Part shown: positions 1-10,459 of the stretch, one piece after another
How positions within the stretch are numbered: the first letter of the stretch is position 1
How the letters are laid out: every line of letters begins with the position of its first letter
Source: Legionella lytica
Lineage (GTDB): Bacteria; Pseudomonadota; Gammaproteobacteria; Legionellales; Legionellaceae
Direction: 5' to 3'
NCBI RefSeq assembly: GCF_023921225.1
Contig: NZ_CP071527.1
Coordinates: 1,206,501 to 1,270,500, forward strand
Length of the DNA stretch: 64,000 bases
The notes under the pieces: generated by a model
What the model was told of the DNA's origin: nothing
Databases searched by the model: none
What the model saw: the letters and a program-made list of their open reading frames with translations, nothing else
Made by a program: the position numbers and the translations under genes

Positions 1-218
1 AATTTCATCGTAAGAACAAAAAAATAGATTTAAAAAACAAAAAATTTTTATCACTACTATAATGAATTAGCCATATTGATTTCCCTCTATCAAAATGGTT
101 TTTCTTTTGTTCATGTTATTCGCTATTGAGAAATATACTAACTGTGTGAATCGTCTACTTGTTTCAAATTAACATTGGTGCAATGATAAATTTTTTACAT
201 ATGAAATGGAGTTTCATA

Positions 219-1916
219 ATGACTAACAATAAAAAGAAAGATGCGGCAAAACCGCTATTAGAGATACCAACTAAGTTTATCGAACAGCTTGTAGATCTTA
301 TTTCTGATACGACACTGGAAGGCCATAAAAAAATAGTCGAACTCGCTGAACAAGCCAAAGTAAAATACAAATATTGGCTTTATTATTTTACCCGTACCCG
401 TGACATCAATAGCTTTATTCATGATTTGACAGAAACCAAAGATCCTTATCTTCGTTGGGAAGCGGTTAAAAAGCTTTTAAGTGAAGGGGAATGGAATAAT
501 GGTTCTTATAATTTTTACTTTCTTTTAGAACTTACCTGCGCGATTGAGGGATATGAGTCTTTGGGCGAGCAGGAACAACTTTCTTTTGTGCTTAAACTAA
601 AAGATCCGATCATGAATCGATTAAATTATTTAATTGGTGATCATAAGAAAGCACTAGAAGAGGCAAAACGTCGAAGTGATGAGCTAGAGCAAGCTGGGTT
701 AGCGAAACAACGTCTATTAGGTTCGGCGCTTGTTGAGCAGGATCTTGAGGCTGCAAAACATAAAGCAGCCACAGACGTAGATAAAATTGTTTTTTGCCTT
801 GTAAAGGATACTAATAGCCGTTGGAAACTTTCTTTAGTTGATGCAGTGGGTAAAGTACATCCGTTGGAAATAACTTTAGAGCTTAAATTATTTCTATCTA
901 GCAAGAAAATTACCGATATAACCAAATTAAGCTCTGAGCATTTGGAACATATACTAACTGAGTGTTTACAGGCCAAATCTCAATTGCTTGAGCGTTTACA
1001 ATTGGTGATAAATCCAGAGCAAAGCAATGCGGATATTGTGAGCGGCATCAATTCTTCCTTCGTTTTACGCACCGATCCTCCTAAAACCAATCTTTGGTGG
1101 GTAAGCAGTTTAGGTGCACTCAACTTTATTGAACTCAAAGATTATCCTTTGCTTAATGAATGTTTAACTAAAAATCTTGGGTTGTTGCACGATAATAACC
1201 TTAATGAAGCAACTAAAAAAGAAATTGAGAACTCAATAAAACTTCATTTATTAGGAGTAAAAACGGCCAAAGCCTTAAATACGACAACGGTTTCTCAGAT
1301 GAATCGGCAGTTGGGTAGCATTTTTAAAAGACAACAGGGGGAACCAGATCTTGATGAAGTCAAACATGATGCTCATGAACGGGCGCTTAGTTTGCTTCAA
1401 TACAAAATCAACCCGGAACAAAGAAATAGAGATTTACAACGTATGCATATTACGTCAACCTTTATTTTACGTCACACAGGCAAGGAGCATTCTCTTTGGT
1501 GGGCAAACAGCTTAGGTGCTATCCATCAAATCAGGTTAAAAAATTATCCTGAATTTTTAAATTGGCTTGAGACTCATCCTGCTCCATTTAATGCAGAAGA
1601 TGAGTTGGCATTTAAAAATCATTTGCTAAATGTTAATCCAATTCATGAGTTAGACAAAAAGAACTTTCAAAATATTAGGGATATGCTTGAGAGACATGTT
1701 GCAGAACAAGTAAAACAGACCTCTGAAACGGAACAAGCAACTCCTAAGGTTGATGCCTCATTTAATGTGGGTACCCAGAAGGTCGCTCCGCAGCCCTTAA
1801 GCAAAGATAGGTATGTTGCTATTAGTCAATTGCCTAATATTTGGCAGGAAAAGAGGTTAATAAAAGAAGCTGTAGAAAATGCGGAAGAGTTATCGCGTAC
1901 GCTTAATACGATATAG
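219..1916 (+). CDS. Uncharacterised effector-like protein with internal duplication
   Basis: I do not recognise a family. The ATG at 219 is chosen because GGAG lies 8 bases upstream (208-211); in-frame starts further upstream lack a ribosome site. The 565-residue product is charged and soluble, without signal peptide or clear membrane segment. Two related segments are visible: one encoded about 981-1170 and one about 1383-1572. They share the order INPEQ, an S/T-F-L-R stretch, LWW, SLGA and a K-x-YP motif, so a module of about 60 residues was duplicated. The tail is rich in E, K, T and Q. The gene stands alone, convergent with nadE and separated from it by a hairpin. A Dot/Icm substrate role is inferred only from the Legionella setting and orphan character. 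Confidence 0.6.
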   Translation: MTNNKKKDAAKPLLEIPTKFIEQLVDLISDTTLEGHKKIVELAEQAKVKYKYWLYYFTRTRDINSFIHDLTETKDPYLRWEAVKKLLSEGEWNNGSYNFYFLLELTCAIEGYESLGEQEQLSFVLKLKDPIMNRLNYLIGDHKKALEEAKRRSDELEQAGLAKQRLLGSALVEQDLEAAKHKAATDVDKIVFCLVKDTNSRWKLSLVDAVGKVHPLEITLELKLFLSSKKITDITKLSSEHLEHILTECLQAKSQLLERLQLVINPEQSNADIVSGINSSFVLRTDPPKTNLWWVSSLGALNFIELKDYPLLNECLTKNLGLLHDNNLNEATKKEIENSIKLHLLGVKTAKALNTTTVSQMNRQLGSIFKRQQGEPDLDEVKHDAHERALSLLQYKINPEQRNRDLQRMHITSTFILRHTGKEHSLWWANSLGAIHQIRLKNYPEFLNWLETHPAPFNAEDELAFKNHLLNVNPIHELDKKNFQNIRDMLERHVAEQVKQTSETEQATPKVDASFNVGTQKVAPQPLSKDRYVAISQLPNIWQEKRLIKEAVENAEELSRTLNTI

Positions 1917-1942
1917 CAAATTTTAAATTAATAATAAAACAG

Positions 1943-1977
1943 TCACCATTGCGAATGTCCTGCGTTCGCAATGGTGA
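1943..1977. terminator. Bidirectional hairpin between convergent genes
   Basis: A 13-bp perfect stem (TCACCATTGCGAA and its complement) closes a 9-base loop between the end of the effector-like gene and the end of nadE. There is no long T run, but the position between convergent genes fits a shared terminator. Confidence 0.6.
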
Positions 1978-2001
1978 TATCTACATGGGTACAACGCACA
2001 C

Positions 2002-3603
2002 TTATTTAAACCCATTCGTTATCGGATAACGCCAATCCTTACCAAAAGCTACTGCACTCACCTTGATTCCAGGAGCTGCCTGGCGGCGTTTATATTCATT
2101 ACGTTTAATCATTTGGATTACCTTAGCGACCACGTCAGGTTTAAATCCTTGTTGAATTATTTCTGATGGGCTTAAGTTTTTTTCCATGTATGCAACGATA
2201 ATTGCATCTAAAATCTCATAGTCAGGCAAGCTGTCTTGATCGGTTTGATTATCTCTTAATTCAGCAGAAGGAGGGCGGGTAATAACTCGTTCAGGGATTA
2301 CTTGAGACAAAGTATTTCGATAATGAGCTAGCGCATAAACCTGGGTTTTGAGTACATCTTTTAAAACCCCAAAGCCACCACACATGTCTCCGTATAAGGT
2401 TGCATATCCCACCGCCGACTCACTTTTATTGGAGGTGGTTAAGACCATTTTTCCAGTTTTATTCGACATAGCCATTAATAATATACCGCGAACTCGAGCT
2501 TGGATATTTTCTTCTGTAAGATCAGCGGGGCGCCCATGAAACTCAGGTTTTAATGTAGTCATTAAGGCTTCAAATGCGGGTTCAATAGATAACATTGAAT
2601 GAGTGACTGTTAGTGTGTTTAATTCGAGCATGGCATCTTCTACACTCATTTCCGCAGTATAGCGTGAAGGCATAAGTACGGCATGCACTCGTTCTGCCCC
2701 TAAAGCATCTACCGCGACGGCTAAGGTGAGTGCTGAATCAATGCCTCCCGACAGTCCTAACAAAACCCCTGGAAATTGATTTTTATTCACATAATCACGA
2801 GTTCCACAAATCAACGCCTCATAGAGTAATGCTTCTTTCGTTGGCAGGGGAGCTATCGGGCCTGAAAGGTATTTATCTTGCAATTCAATCGTGCATAAAT
2901 CTTCTTTAAATGCAGAGGCACGCGCACACACGGTACCTTGATGATCCAGAGCAAATGAGTGTCCATCAAATAATAATTCGTCTTGCCCACCAATTTGATT
3001 TACATACGCAATAGCAACACCTTGTCTTGCATAGGATTTTAATAAAGCTTCACGTTTTTGATATTTATGTTCATCAAATGGAGAAGCATTAGGGATGAGT
3101 ATTATCGAAACACCCTGTGCAATTAAGTCTGCGATGGGGCCGGGCTGCCATGCATCTTCACAAATGCAAATACCTACCTGGTAATTCTTTATTTTTAGAA
3201 TACATGGCTTTCTTGCTCCCGCAGTGAAGTAACGTGCTTCATCAAAAATTTCATAATTAGGTAGTTTTTGTTTGTGGTATTCCGTAATTCTTTGCCCTTG
3301 GTACAGAACGCTCACACTGTTGTAGCAGTTTTTTTGATCTATACTTGGATGACCAACAAGTACATAGCAGTCTTTGGTTACCGCTTGTATTTGGTTTAAA
3401 TGCTCTATCACTGAAAGATGAAATTCATTTCGAAAAAGCAAATCCTCGGGAGGATAGCCTGTTAAGGCTAATTCAGGAAAAACAATGACATCATGGTCAT
3501 CTTGCTTGTTTTTTATGATTTCGATAATTTTATCCCGATTGAGCGCTAATGCCCCAACATTGGGATTGATTTGAGCCATAAGAATTCGAAGCGTGTTTTG
3601 CAT
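2002..3603 (-). CDS. nadE: Glutamine-dependent NAD+ synthetase
   Basis: Makes NAD+ from nicotinate adenine dinucleotide, using ATP and ammonia released from glutamine, the last step of NAD synthesis. The 533-residue protein has the two-domain glutamine-dependent form. The N-terminal nitrilase-like glutaminase shows the Glu-Lys-Cys triad: E44 in FPEL, K113 in KLPNYE, C148 in CICEDAW. The C-terminal ATP pyrophosphatase domain carries the P-loop SGGIDS at 285-290 and later the TTSNKSE segment. Length is normal for the short bacterial form. It is monocistronic here, divergent from the SNF2 helicase gene. Confidence 0.95.
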   Translation of the reverse strand: MQNTLRILMAQINPNVGALALNRDKIIEIIKNKQDDHDVIVFPELALTGYPPEDLLFRNEFHLSVIEHLNQIQAVTKDCYVLVGHPSIDQKNCYNSVSVLYQGQRITEYHKQKLPNYEIFDEARYFTAGARKPCILKIKNYQVGICICEDAWQPGPIADLIAQGVSIILIPNASPFDEHKYQKREALLKSYARQGVAIAYVNQIGGQDELLFDGHSFALDHQGTVCARASAFKEDLCTIELQDKYLSGPIAPLPTKEALLYEALICGTRDYVNKNQFPGVLLGLSGGIDSALTLAVAVDALGAERVHAVLMPSRYTAEMSVEDAMLELNTLTVTHSMLSIEPAFEALMTTLKPEFHGRPADLTEENIQARVRGILLMAMSNKTGKMVLTTSNKSESAVGYATLYGDMCGGFGVLKDVLKTQVYALAHYRNTLSQVIPERVITRPPSAELRDNQTDQDSLPDYEILDAIIVAYMEKNLSPSEIIQQGFKPDVVAKVIQMIKRNEYKRRQAAPGIKVSAVAFGKDWRYPITNGFK

Positions 3604-3733
3604 GATATTAAGCGTATTTTGAGAATAATGGGCAGTAAATTATTACAAAGTGTACCTAAATGAAAGATATAAGTGTTAATTAGACTGAAAATTGCATAAA
3701 ATAAATGCTTTTGCCCAGAACACCCCAAATATT

Positions 3734-6700
3734 ATGTTAAATGAAGCACTATCAAAAATGCCAGAAGCGTTTGAGGCCAAAATATTATTGCGAGGGCAAG
3801 AATATTTTGAGAATGGCCATGTGCTGAATATTCGTTTCAGTGAGGGGCTATTAAAAGGACGCGTTAAAGGCAGTTCCAGCCAGATTTACGATGTGCACAT
3901 GGATTTAAAAGCTTGGCCTGGAAAGCGTGCGAGTTGCACCTGTGCCTCACAAATCAACTGCAAACATGCTGCTGCCTGTTTATTCGCTTTACGCGCCCAA
4001 ACCAACCCTGTGTCACAGCCCGCAAATAAGCTAGATAAGCGCCTAGATAGCTGGTTAAAAAATCTGCGCGCTCAAGAAGCTGCGGTGGTTAAGACCCATG
4101 AGTCTACCCATCATTTAACTTATCTACTTGAACTTAGAATTGATGGTTATGAGCATAAGGTAATTGTTAAACTGGCCTTAGCTAAATTATTAAAACGGGG
4201 TGGTTATGGAAAGATGATCCCCTTTAACAGTCTTGCTGAGTCTAAGAAGCAACACTTTATTGGCGATGATAATGAATTGGTCGCGCAATTACTTTTTAAA
4301 TGCGGTGTTACGGGTTGGTTTGATTCATTAAGTATCCGTAACAGTGAATTATTAGCACGTATTCTTGCTACGGGCAGGGCTTTTTTTGCTCATGATCATG
4401 AACATGCCATTCATATGGGTGAAATCTATAATGGCACTTGCCAGTGGGTTTTGGCACAAAATGGCAGCCAAAATCTATTGTTGATGCATGATGACGAAGC
4501 CGTTAAACCTTTGTTACTAGATGAGAGTTGGTATTTTGATTATGACGAAGGAGTTATGGGGTATCTAAAAACCCCATACCCAATAAAACAGCTTGGGCAT
4601 TTATTAGAAGCTCCTCCTATTTCTATTGAGCAAGCTCCATTATTGGCGAAAAAAATGGAACAAACTTGCCCTGAATTCCCAGTACCACAGGTGTTTACCA
4701 TTCAAGAGACACGTCAAGTTACTCCTATGCCGGTACTGATTCTTGATGCGGTAAGCGAAGAGAATGAGGGACCATCTTGGTTTGATGATGAGGAGGAGTT
4801 GAAAGTCTTATTTATTGCGCGCGTTTTTTTCAATTATGACCAATCAAGGATTGCGGTTAATGAAGATTGTGAAACGGTGGTAACCCAAGAAGATGGCATT
4901 TTAATTCACTACCAGCGTGATAAAAAGTTTGAAGCGGAAAAGCTGATCGAATTACATCAGATCCTTAAATTGAGAGCGCCTAAAGGTTGGGAAAGGGCGC
5001 AGTGGGATAAAACCAAGCAAGCTGATTTTATATTAGAAAATATTACCCGAGCTGCAGACTTAGAATTTCTTTACAGCCAAGCAGTACCTTTATTAAGTCA
5101 TCGGGGCTGGCAAGTAGACATGATAAGCTCATTATATCAGCAAGTAGTTAGCGCTGATGATGTAGAATGGTTTTCTGATTTACATGAAGGAAGTGGCACA
5201 GACTTCTTTTCCTATCAATTAGGTATCTTAGTAGAAGGCAAGCCAGTCAGTATTGTTCCGTTGGTTGCTGAGTTAATTCAGCATTACAAAGGGGGGGAGT
5301 TGGATGGCCTTCCGGATGAGCAATTAGTTAAATTACCTTTGGATGATGGACGGGCTTTACAGTTAGAAATGGGGCGTATTAAACCTTTGGTACGTTTACT
5401 GTTGCAATTTGGTCTACGTCATATAGATGAAAATCAACATCTACAAATTAACAAATACCAGTTGATATTGATGCAGGAAGCTGAATTAGCGCTTGCAGCT
5501 ACGAAGTCACGTTGGCAAGGTGCTGAAATGTTACGCAATGAGTTAAAGCGCCTTGTTAAGCTAACTGATATTCCTGAAGTTCCGATTCCTCAAGGGCTGC
5601 AAGCACAGTTAAGAGATTATCAACGCCAAGGATTAAATTGGATACAGTTCCTGCGTACCAGTAGTTTTAGCGGTATTTTAGCTGATGACATGGGCTTAGG
5701 AAAAACCATTCAAACCTTGACGCACTTGCTTTATGAAAAAGAGCAAGGACGTACACGAACTGCCACATTAATTATTGCGCCCACCAGTTTGGTTGGCAAT
5801 TGGGAGGCAGAGGCACGGCGTTTTACTCCTGCATTAAAAGTTTTAGTTTATCATGGCAGTGAACGCCATCTGGATGATTTTGATGATTATGATTTAGTTA
5901 TTTCCACGTATGGACTCATTCATCGAGATAAAGAAAAATTTGTGAGTTATCCCTTTTATTATCTTATTTTGGATGAGGCACAATTTATTAAAAATGCACG
6001 TACTAAAACAACGCAGATCATTCAGCAATTGCACGCGGCGCATCGTTTATGTCTCACGGGTACACCCCTGGAAAATCATTTAGGGGAGTTATGGTCATTA
6101 TTCCACTTTTTAATGCCTGGTTTATTGGGTGATACCAAACAATTTAGGCTGTGGTTTAGAAATCCTATAGAGAAACATGCTGATGTGCATCGACGTGAGG
6201 TTTTAGTTAACCGAGTAAAACCTTTTATTCTCAGGCGAACAAAAAACCAGGTTGCTCGTGAATTACCGCCGAAAACGGAAATGACTCGTACTATTGAAAT
6301 TGTTGGGCCACAACGTGATCTTTATGAAGCGATTCGCATGAGCATGGAGAAAAAAGTTCGTGATGCCATTGTGAAACAAGGCTTAGGTAAAAGTCATATT
6401 ATTATTCTTGATGCCTTATTGAAGCTGCGTCAGATTTGCTGTGATCCACGTTTATTATCATTACCTGAGGCAACAATTGCTCATGGAACTTCGGCTAAAC
6501 TCGAAACCTTGATGGAACTGCTTGATAATTTAGTGGAAGAGGGGCGGCGGGTACTTGTTTTCTCTCAATTTACGTCCATGCTGCAATTAATTGAAGATGA
6601 GTTGCATGCACGTAATTATGATTATTTAAAGCTTACCGGACAAACACAAAATAGACAGGCTTTAGTTGAGAGGTTTCAAGAAGGAAAGACCCCTGTATTT

Positions 6701-7000
6701 TTAATTAGCTTAAAAGCTGGGGGAACTGGATTGAACTTAACGCGTGCGGATACCGTAATTCATTACGATCCTTGGTGGAATCCGGCGGTAGAGGATCAGG
6801 CTACGGATAGGACGCATCGTATTGGTCAGGTAAATCCTGTGTTTGTTTATAAGTTGATTACTTCAGGTACGGTTGAAGAAGCCATTTTAGGTATGCAAGA
6901 GCGTAAACGCCTGCTGGTGGATGGAATTTTATCTGCAGATCCTGCTAAGGCGATAAGTTTAAGTGAAGAGGATATAGAGCAGTTTTTTGCGCCATTATAG
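3734..7000 (+). CDS. SWIM zinc-finger SNF2-family helicase
   Basis: A large DEAD/DEAH-type ATPase of the Snf2/HepA class, expected to translocate on duplex DNA and remodel protein-DNA complexes; the substrate is unknown. From the ATG at 3734 it has 1088 residues; a TTG at 3692 would add 14, and neither has a strong ribosome site. The N-terminus holds a SWIM zinc finger (C68, C70, C76, H78). The C-terminal half holds the helicase core: Walker A in DDMGLGKT near residue 650, DEAQ in the Walker B position, the LTGTPLEN motif, and a C-terminal lobe with FSQFTSM, SLKAGGTGLNL and DRTHRIGQ. This SWIM-SNF2 architecture is common in bacteria. It is not obviously in an operon. Confidence 0.92.
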   Translation: MLNEALSKMPEAFEAKILLRGQEYFENGHVLNIRFSEGLLKGRVKGSSSQIYDVHMDLKAWPGKRASCTCASQINCKHAAACLFALRAQTNPVSQPANKLDKRLDSWLKNLRAQEAAVVKTHESTHHLTYLLELRIDGYEHKVIVKLALAKLLKRGGYGKMIPFNSLAESKKQHFIGDDNELVAQLLFKCGVTGWFDSLSIRNSELLARILATGRAFFAHDHEHAIHMGEIYNGTCQWVLAQNGSQNLLLMHDDEAVKPLLLDESWYFDYDEGVMGYLKTPYPIKQLGHLLEAPPISIEQAPLLAKKMEQTCPEFPVPQVFTIQETRQVTPMPVLILDAVSEENEGPSWFDDEEELKVLFIARVFFNYDQSRIAVNEDCETVVTQEDGILIHYQRDKKFEAEKLIELHQILKLRAPKGWERAQWDKTKQADFILENITRAADLEFLYSQAVPLLSHRGWQVDMISSLYQQVVSADDVEWFSDLHEGSGTDFFSYQLGILVEGKPVSIVPLVAELIQHYKGGELDGLPDEQLVKLPLDDGRALQLEMGRIKPLVRLLLQFGLRHIDENQHLQINKYQLILMQEAELALAATKSRWQGAEMLRNELKRLVKLTDIPEVPIPQGLQAQLRDYQRQGLNWIQFLRTSSFSGILADDMGLGKTIQTLTHLLYEKEQGRTRTATLIIAPTSLVGNWEAEARRFTPALKVLVYHGSERHLDDFDDYDLVISTYGLIHRDKEKFVSYPFYYLILDEAQFIKNARTKTTQIIQQLHAAHRLCLTGTPLENHLGELWSLFHFLMPGLLGDTKQFRLWFRNPIEKHADVHRREVLVNRVKPFILRRTKNQVARELPPKTEMTRTIEIVGPQRDLYEAIRMSMEKKVRDAIVKQGLGKSHIIILDALLKLRQICCDPRLLSLPEATIAHGTSAKLETLMELLDNLVEEGRRVLVFSQFTSMLQLIEDELHARNYDYLKLTGQTQNRQALVERFQEGKTPVFLISLKAGGTGLNLTRADTVIHYDPWWNPAVEDQATDRTHRIGQVNPVFVYKLITSGTVEEAILGMQERKRLLVDGILSADPAKAISLSEEDIEQFFAPL

Positions 7001-7073
7001 GTCGGTCCCCTGGTCCAACATGGACCTCATGTTATTCTTGAGCTCTATGTTGAGTAAGGGGCCAAACCTACAC
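6998..7073. repeat. Intergenic inverted-repeat (REP-like) element
   Basis: Begins at the helicase stop codon. The left arm TAGGTCGGTCCCCT pairs imperfectly with the right arm AGGGGCCAAACCTA, enclosing a second short hairpin around TGGTCCA and TGGACC. The GTAGGTTGG-type ends resemble the element at 37788-37863, so this looks like one copy of a dispersed family. Confidence 0.45.
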
Positions 7074-7228
7074 CTCAGCCCACTTTCTGCTGTGGGAGTG
7101 GATTTGGATTAATTTTAAAACAACCCATCATTGAAAAAAACATAAAAAATAATGCTTTTTTATTGAAAAACTGGCATAGTCGCGAATCATGGCATAAGCT
7201 ATATATGATTGTAATTATGGAGAAAACT

Positions 7229-7663
7229 ATGAAATTATGGAAAGCGATTTGTGGTTTGGTTTTTGCTGTATCATTTATTCCTAGCGCCATCGCTGCATCA
7301 GGTTCGCCTGTTGGCCAATGGACAACAATTGATGATAAAACTGGTGCCAAAAGAGCTGTTGTAGTGATTTCTGAATCTGGCGGCGTTATCAGTGGTGTTA
7401 TTCAAAAAGTATACCCACAAGCAGGCGATACTGGAATTTGTGAAAAATGCCCAGGCTCGTTCAAAGGTAAAAAGATTGCGGGCATACGTTTCTTATGGGG
7501 TTTGAAAAGTGATGGTAACAATGAGTGGAGTGGCGGCTCTATTCTAGACCCTAAGTCAGGTAAAGTTTATAAAGCAAAAATGACTCTTGAAGGAAATAAA
7601 CTTCATGTTAGAGGATATTTAGGCGTTTCCTTATTAGGTCGCACTCAAACATGGGTTAGATAA
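7229..7663 (+). CDS. Secreted DUF2147-family protein
   Basis: A 144-residue exported protein of unknown biochemical role. The ATG at 7229 is preceded by GGAG at 7219-7222, so the longer frame from 7163 is not used. Residues 1-22 form a signal peptide (K-rich start, hydrophobic core, cleavage near SAIA-A). The mature part has the family pattern: G-x-W near the start (SPVGQWTT), the pair of cysteines in CEKCPG, then a beta-rich domain ending in LGRTQTWVR. DUF2147 proteins are small periplasmic or surface proteins of lipocalin-like beta structure in proteobacteria. It stands alone and ends at a strong terminator. Confidence 0.8.
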   Translation: MKLWKAICGLVFAVSFIPSAIAASGSPVGQWTTIDDKTGAKRAVVVISESGGVISGVIQKVYPQAGDTGICEKCPGSFKGKKIAGIRFLWGLKSDGNNEWSGGSILDPKSGKVYKAKMTLEGNKLHVRGYLGVSLLGRTQTWVR

Positions 7664-7670
7664 TTCCCGG

Positions 7671-7697
7671 AACCTGGTTGCTTGCAACCAGGTTTTT
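7671..7697 (+). terminator. Rho-independent terminator after DUF2147 gene
   Basis: AACCTGGTTG and CAACCAGGTT form a strong stem with a short loop, followed at once by a T run, just after the stop codon at 7663. Confidence 0.9.
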
Positions 7698-7769
7698 TCT
7701 TTTAGAAATCCTAGTGCCGTCAAAATGAGCCGATTTTGGCTGTCAATTAAGCCCCAGCCCTTTTATCAG

Positions 7770-7798
7770 ATGACATCCTAGCAAAAGATCATTACAAT
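7770..7798 (+). promoter_or_regulatory. Candidate sigma-70 promoter of dnaB
   Basis: ATGACA (7770-7775) and TACAAT (7793-7798) are separated by 17 bases, close to the sigma-70 consensus, and lie about 35 bases upstream of the dnaB start. Confidence 0.5.
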
Positions 7799-7833
7799 AG
7801 TCGCTGTTCCAAACTCATATTGCCTACGTAACC

Positions 7834-9219
7834 ATGCTTGATCTAAAAAAATCTCAAAAAACAGTTGATCCATTAAGAAGACCCCCTCATTCAGTCGAAG
7901 CAGAGCAATCGATTATTGGTGGATTGATGCTGGATAACCAGGTTTGGGATAAAATTAGTACCAAACTCTGTGAGACAGATTTTTACCGTACAGAACATCG
8001 TATTTTATTCCGGGCAATTTCTGGATTATCAAAAAAAGACCAACCCTTTGATGTGGTCACTCTTCTTGATACGTTAAAGTCTCATAATGAGCTGGATGAT
8101 GCTGGTGGTGAAGCTTATTTATTTGAATTAGCAAATAACACGCCTAGCGTGGCGAACGTTAATGCGTACGCTGATATTGTGCGAGAAAAGTCCGTACAAA
8201 GACAACTCATTGGGGTGGCCACGGAAATTGCTGATGCAGCCTATAACCCGGAAGGAAGAGAAGTACCTGAATTATTAGATATGGCTGAAACCAAGGTATT
8301 TGCAATTGGGGAGCAAACCGGAGGCGATGGTGGCCCTGAAAATATTAAATCTATTTTAGTGCGTACCGTTGAGAAGATTGATGCCTTGTACCACAATGGT
8401 GATGCGCTCACCGGGGTCCCTACAGGACTTAGCGATTTAGATAAAATGACTTCGGGTTTACAACCTTCTGATTTGATTATCGTTGCGGGTCGTCCTTCTA
8501 TGGGTAAAACCACTTTGGTAATGAATATGGCAGAGCATGTCGCGATTCAGTCTGGAAAACCAGTAATCGTGTACTCAATGGAGATGCCGTCAGATTCATT
8601 AGCTATGAGGATGATGTCTTCTTTAGGTCGTATTGATCAGCACAAGATAAGAACCGGAAAGCTTGATGACGATGATTGGCCTCGGGTGACTTCGGCTGTG
8701 CACATGCTGTCTGAAGCGTCTTTATTTATTGATGATACCCCAGCGTTAAGTCCTTCGGAAATGCGGGCGCGTTCGCGCCGTGTAGCCAAAGAGCATGGTT
8801 CTGTTGGTTTAATTGTAGTGGATTATCTCCAGCTTATGAAAGTACCTGGCTTTAACGCCGAAAACAGAACCGCGGAAATCTCGGAAATTTCGCGCAGTTT
8901 GAAGTCCCTTGCTAAAGAATTGCAAACGCCAGTGATTGCTTTATCGCAGTTAAACCGAAGTTTGGAGCAACGTGCCGATAAACGTCCTGTAATGTCTGAC
9001 TTAAGGGAATCGGGTGCGATCGAGCAGGACGCGGACTTAATCTGCTTTATTTACCGGGATGAGGTGTATAACGAAGATAGCCCAGACAAAGGAACCGCAG
9101 AGATTATTGTTGCAAAACAAAGAAATGGTCCTATTGGAAAGGTTCGTGTAGCCTTTATTGGTAAATATACTCGATTTGAAGATTTGGCATTTAATGGGTA
9201 TCAAGAGGGATTTGAATAG
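7834..9219 (+). CDS. dnaB: Replicative DNA helicase DnaB
   Basis: Hexameric 5'-3' helicase that unwinds the fork and recruits primase. The 461-residue length is normal. The N-terminal primase-interacting domain starts at [16 protein letters not shown]; the RecA-like C-terminal domain carries Walker [10 protein letters not shown], Walker [10 protein letters not shown], and later [11 protein letters not shown] and [14 protein letters not shown], all standard for the family. No intein is present. Its TAG stop shares its last base with the GTG start of alr, so the two genes are translationally coupled. The usual neighbour rplI is absent; a DUF2147 gene sits upstream. Confidence 0.97.
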   Translation: MLDLKKSQKTVDPLRRPPHSVEAEQSIIGGLMLDNQVWDKISTKLCETDFYRTEHRILFRAISGLSKKDQPFDVVTLLDTLKSHNELDDAGGEAYLFELANNTPSVANVNAYADIVREKSVQRQLIGVATEIADAAYNPEGREVPELLDMAETKVFAIGEQTGGDGGPENIKSILVRTVEKIDALYHNGDALTGVPTGLSDLDKMTSGLQPSDLIIVAGRPSMGKTTLVMNMAEHVAIQSGKPVIVYSMEMPSDSLAMRMMSSLGRIDQHKIRTGKLDDDDWPRVTSAVHMLSEASLFIDDTPALSPSEMRARSRRVAKEHGSVGLIVVDYLQLMKVPGFNAENRTAEISEISRSLKSLAKELQTPVIALSQLNRSLEQRADKRPVMSDLRESGAIEQDADLICFIYRDEVYNEDSPDKGTAEIIVAKQRNGPIGKVRVAFIGKYTRFEDLAFNGYQEGFE

Positions 9220-10292
9220 TGTCAAGACCGACCCACTTGGTTGTTGAGCCTAGTGCTTTACTGCATAACTTGGCGCAAATAAGACGATTTGCGCCAGGCA
9301 AAAAAATAATTACCATGGTCAAGGCTAATGCTTATGGTTGTGGCATCCATGCGGTGGTGCCTGTGCTAGAAGGGCATGTGGATGCTTTTGGTGTGGCCTG
9401 CATTGAAGAGGCCATGGTTATTCGCCGCTTAGGTAGTCGTACTCATTGTATTCTGTTTCAAGGCGTGTTTAGCCCGGATGAATTTAAACTAGTTGCAGAG
9501 CATCAATTAGGTTGTGTCATGCATCAGCCGCATCAAATACAGTGGTTGCTAAATACACCACTGGATAAGCCGATTAAATTATGGGTGAAAGTAAATACGG
9601 GCATGCATCGTCTGGGATTTAAGCCTCACGAATTGCAAGAGGTGATGAATGCGTTACAAGCTTGCCCTTGGGTAGATAAAGACATTGGTTTAATGACTCA
9701 TTTAGCTTGTGCTGATGAGCCTGAGCGTGTGGAAAATTATCAGCAGATTTCTCTTTTTGAAAGTATTTCAGTAGCTGGTTTTAGCCAGCGTAGTATGGCC
9801 AATTCAGCAGCAATTATTTCTTTCCCACAAACACATGCGGATGTAGTGAGGCCAGGCATCATGCTGTATGGGGTGTCGCCCTTTGCTGATAAGACCGCAA
9901 CAGACTTGGGCTTAGTTCCGGTAATGCGTTTTATATCCGCGATTAGTGCTGTTTATGATAATCCACCTTTTGCACAAGTGGGATATAGCGGGATTTGGAG
10001 CAGCCTAAAAACTTCACGAATTGGTATTGTTGCTGCAGGTTATGGGGATGGTTATCCTCGTCATATTGCTGCGAATACGCCAGTTTGGGTACAGGGTAGG
10101 GAAGTTCCAATTGCGGGTCGTATTTCTATGGATATGTTGGCTGTTGATTTAACGGAACATCCTGACATCAAACCCGGAGCTCCAGTGGAGTTGTGGGGGA
10201 CTCATATTTTAGTGGAGCGTATTGCTCAAGCCGCGGGGACCATTGGCTACGAGTTACTGTGCCAAATTTCAGAACGTGTGCGCCATTCTTAA
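9219..10292 (+). CDS. alr: Alanine racemase
   Basis: PLP enzyme interconverting L- and D-alanine to supply D-Ala for peptidoglycan. 357 residues, typical length. The PLP lysine is K35 in MVKANAYG. Later motifs are [22 protein letters not shown], the VGYSG loop near the expected catalytic tyrosine, and the C-terminal [11 protein letters not shown]. The start is GTG, using the last base of the dnaB stop codon, with AAGAGGGA about 8 bases before it. dnaB-alr adjacency is common in gammaproteobacteria. Confidence 0.96.
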   Translation: MSRPTHLVVEPSALLHNLAQIRRFAPGKKIITMVKANAYGCGIHAVVPVLEGHVDAFGVACIEEAMVIRRLGSRTHCILFQGVFSPDEFKLVAEHQLGCVMHQPHQIQWLLNTPLDKPIKLWVKVNTGMHRLGFKPHELQEVMNALQACPWVDKDIGLMTHLACADEPERVENYQQISLFESISVAGFSQRSMANSAAIISFPQTHADVVRPGIMLYGVSPFADKTATDLGLVPVMRFISAISAVYDNPPFAQVGYSGIWSSLKTSRIGIVAAGYGDGYPRHIAANTPVWVQGREVPIAGRISMDMLAVDLTEHPDIKPGAPVELWGTHILVERIAQAAGTIGYELLCQISERVRHS

Positions 10293-10297
10293 TCATT

Positions 10298-10328
10298 CCT
10301 TGCTTGGGTTTATAGCCCAACAACAAGG
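10298..10328. repeat. Hairpin downstream of alr
   Basis: Nested inverted repeat: outer CCTTG/CAAGG and inner TTGGG/CCCAA. The inner part matches the TTGGGCT-AGCCCAA hairpin near 37850. There is no T run, so a REP-like role is as likely as termination. Confidence 0.4.
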
Positions 10329-10459
10329 TCTCAAGCCACACCGGCGCCCAATGGGGGCTATGAGCTAGAAGCAGGTCCTTGTTTAAAATGATATGGATCA
10401 TAATCACCCAGGGTGTTAGAATGGTGTCGATTTTTTAACCCTTTAATCTGGTGACAATC

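Noticed and set aside
1..218. TATAAT at 58-63 as a promoter of the first gene
   Set aside because: No matching -35 element at the right distance; the region is simply very AT-rich.
164..370. Minus-strand open frame opposite the first gene
   Set aside because: Lies wholly inside the larger plus-strand gene, with no ribosome site or family resemblance.
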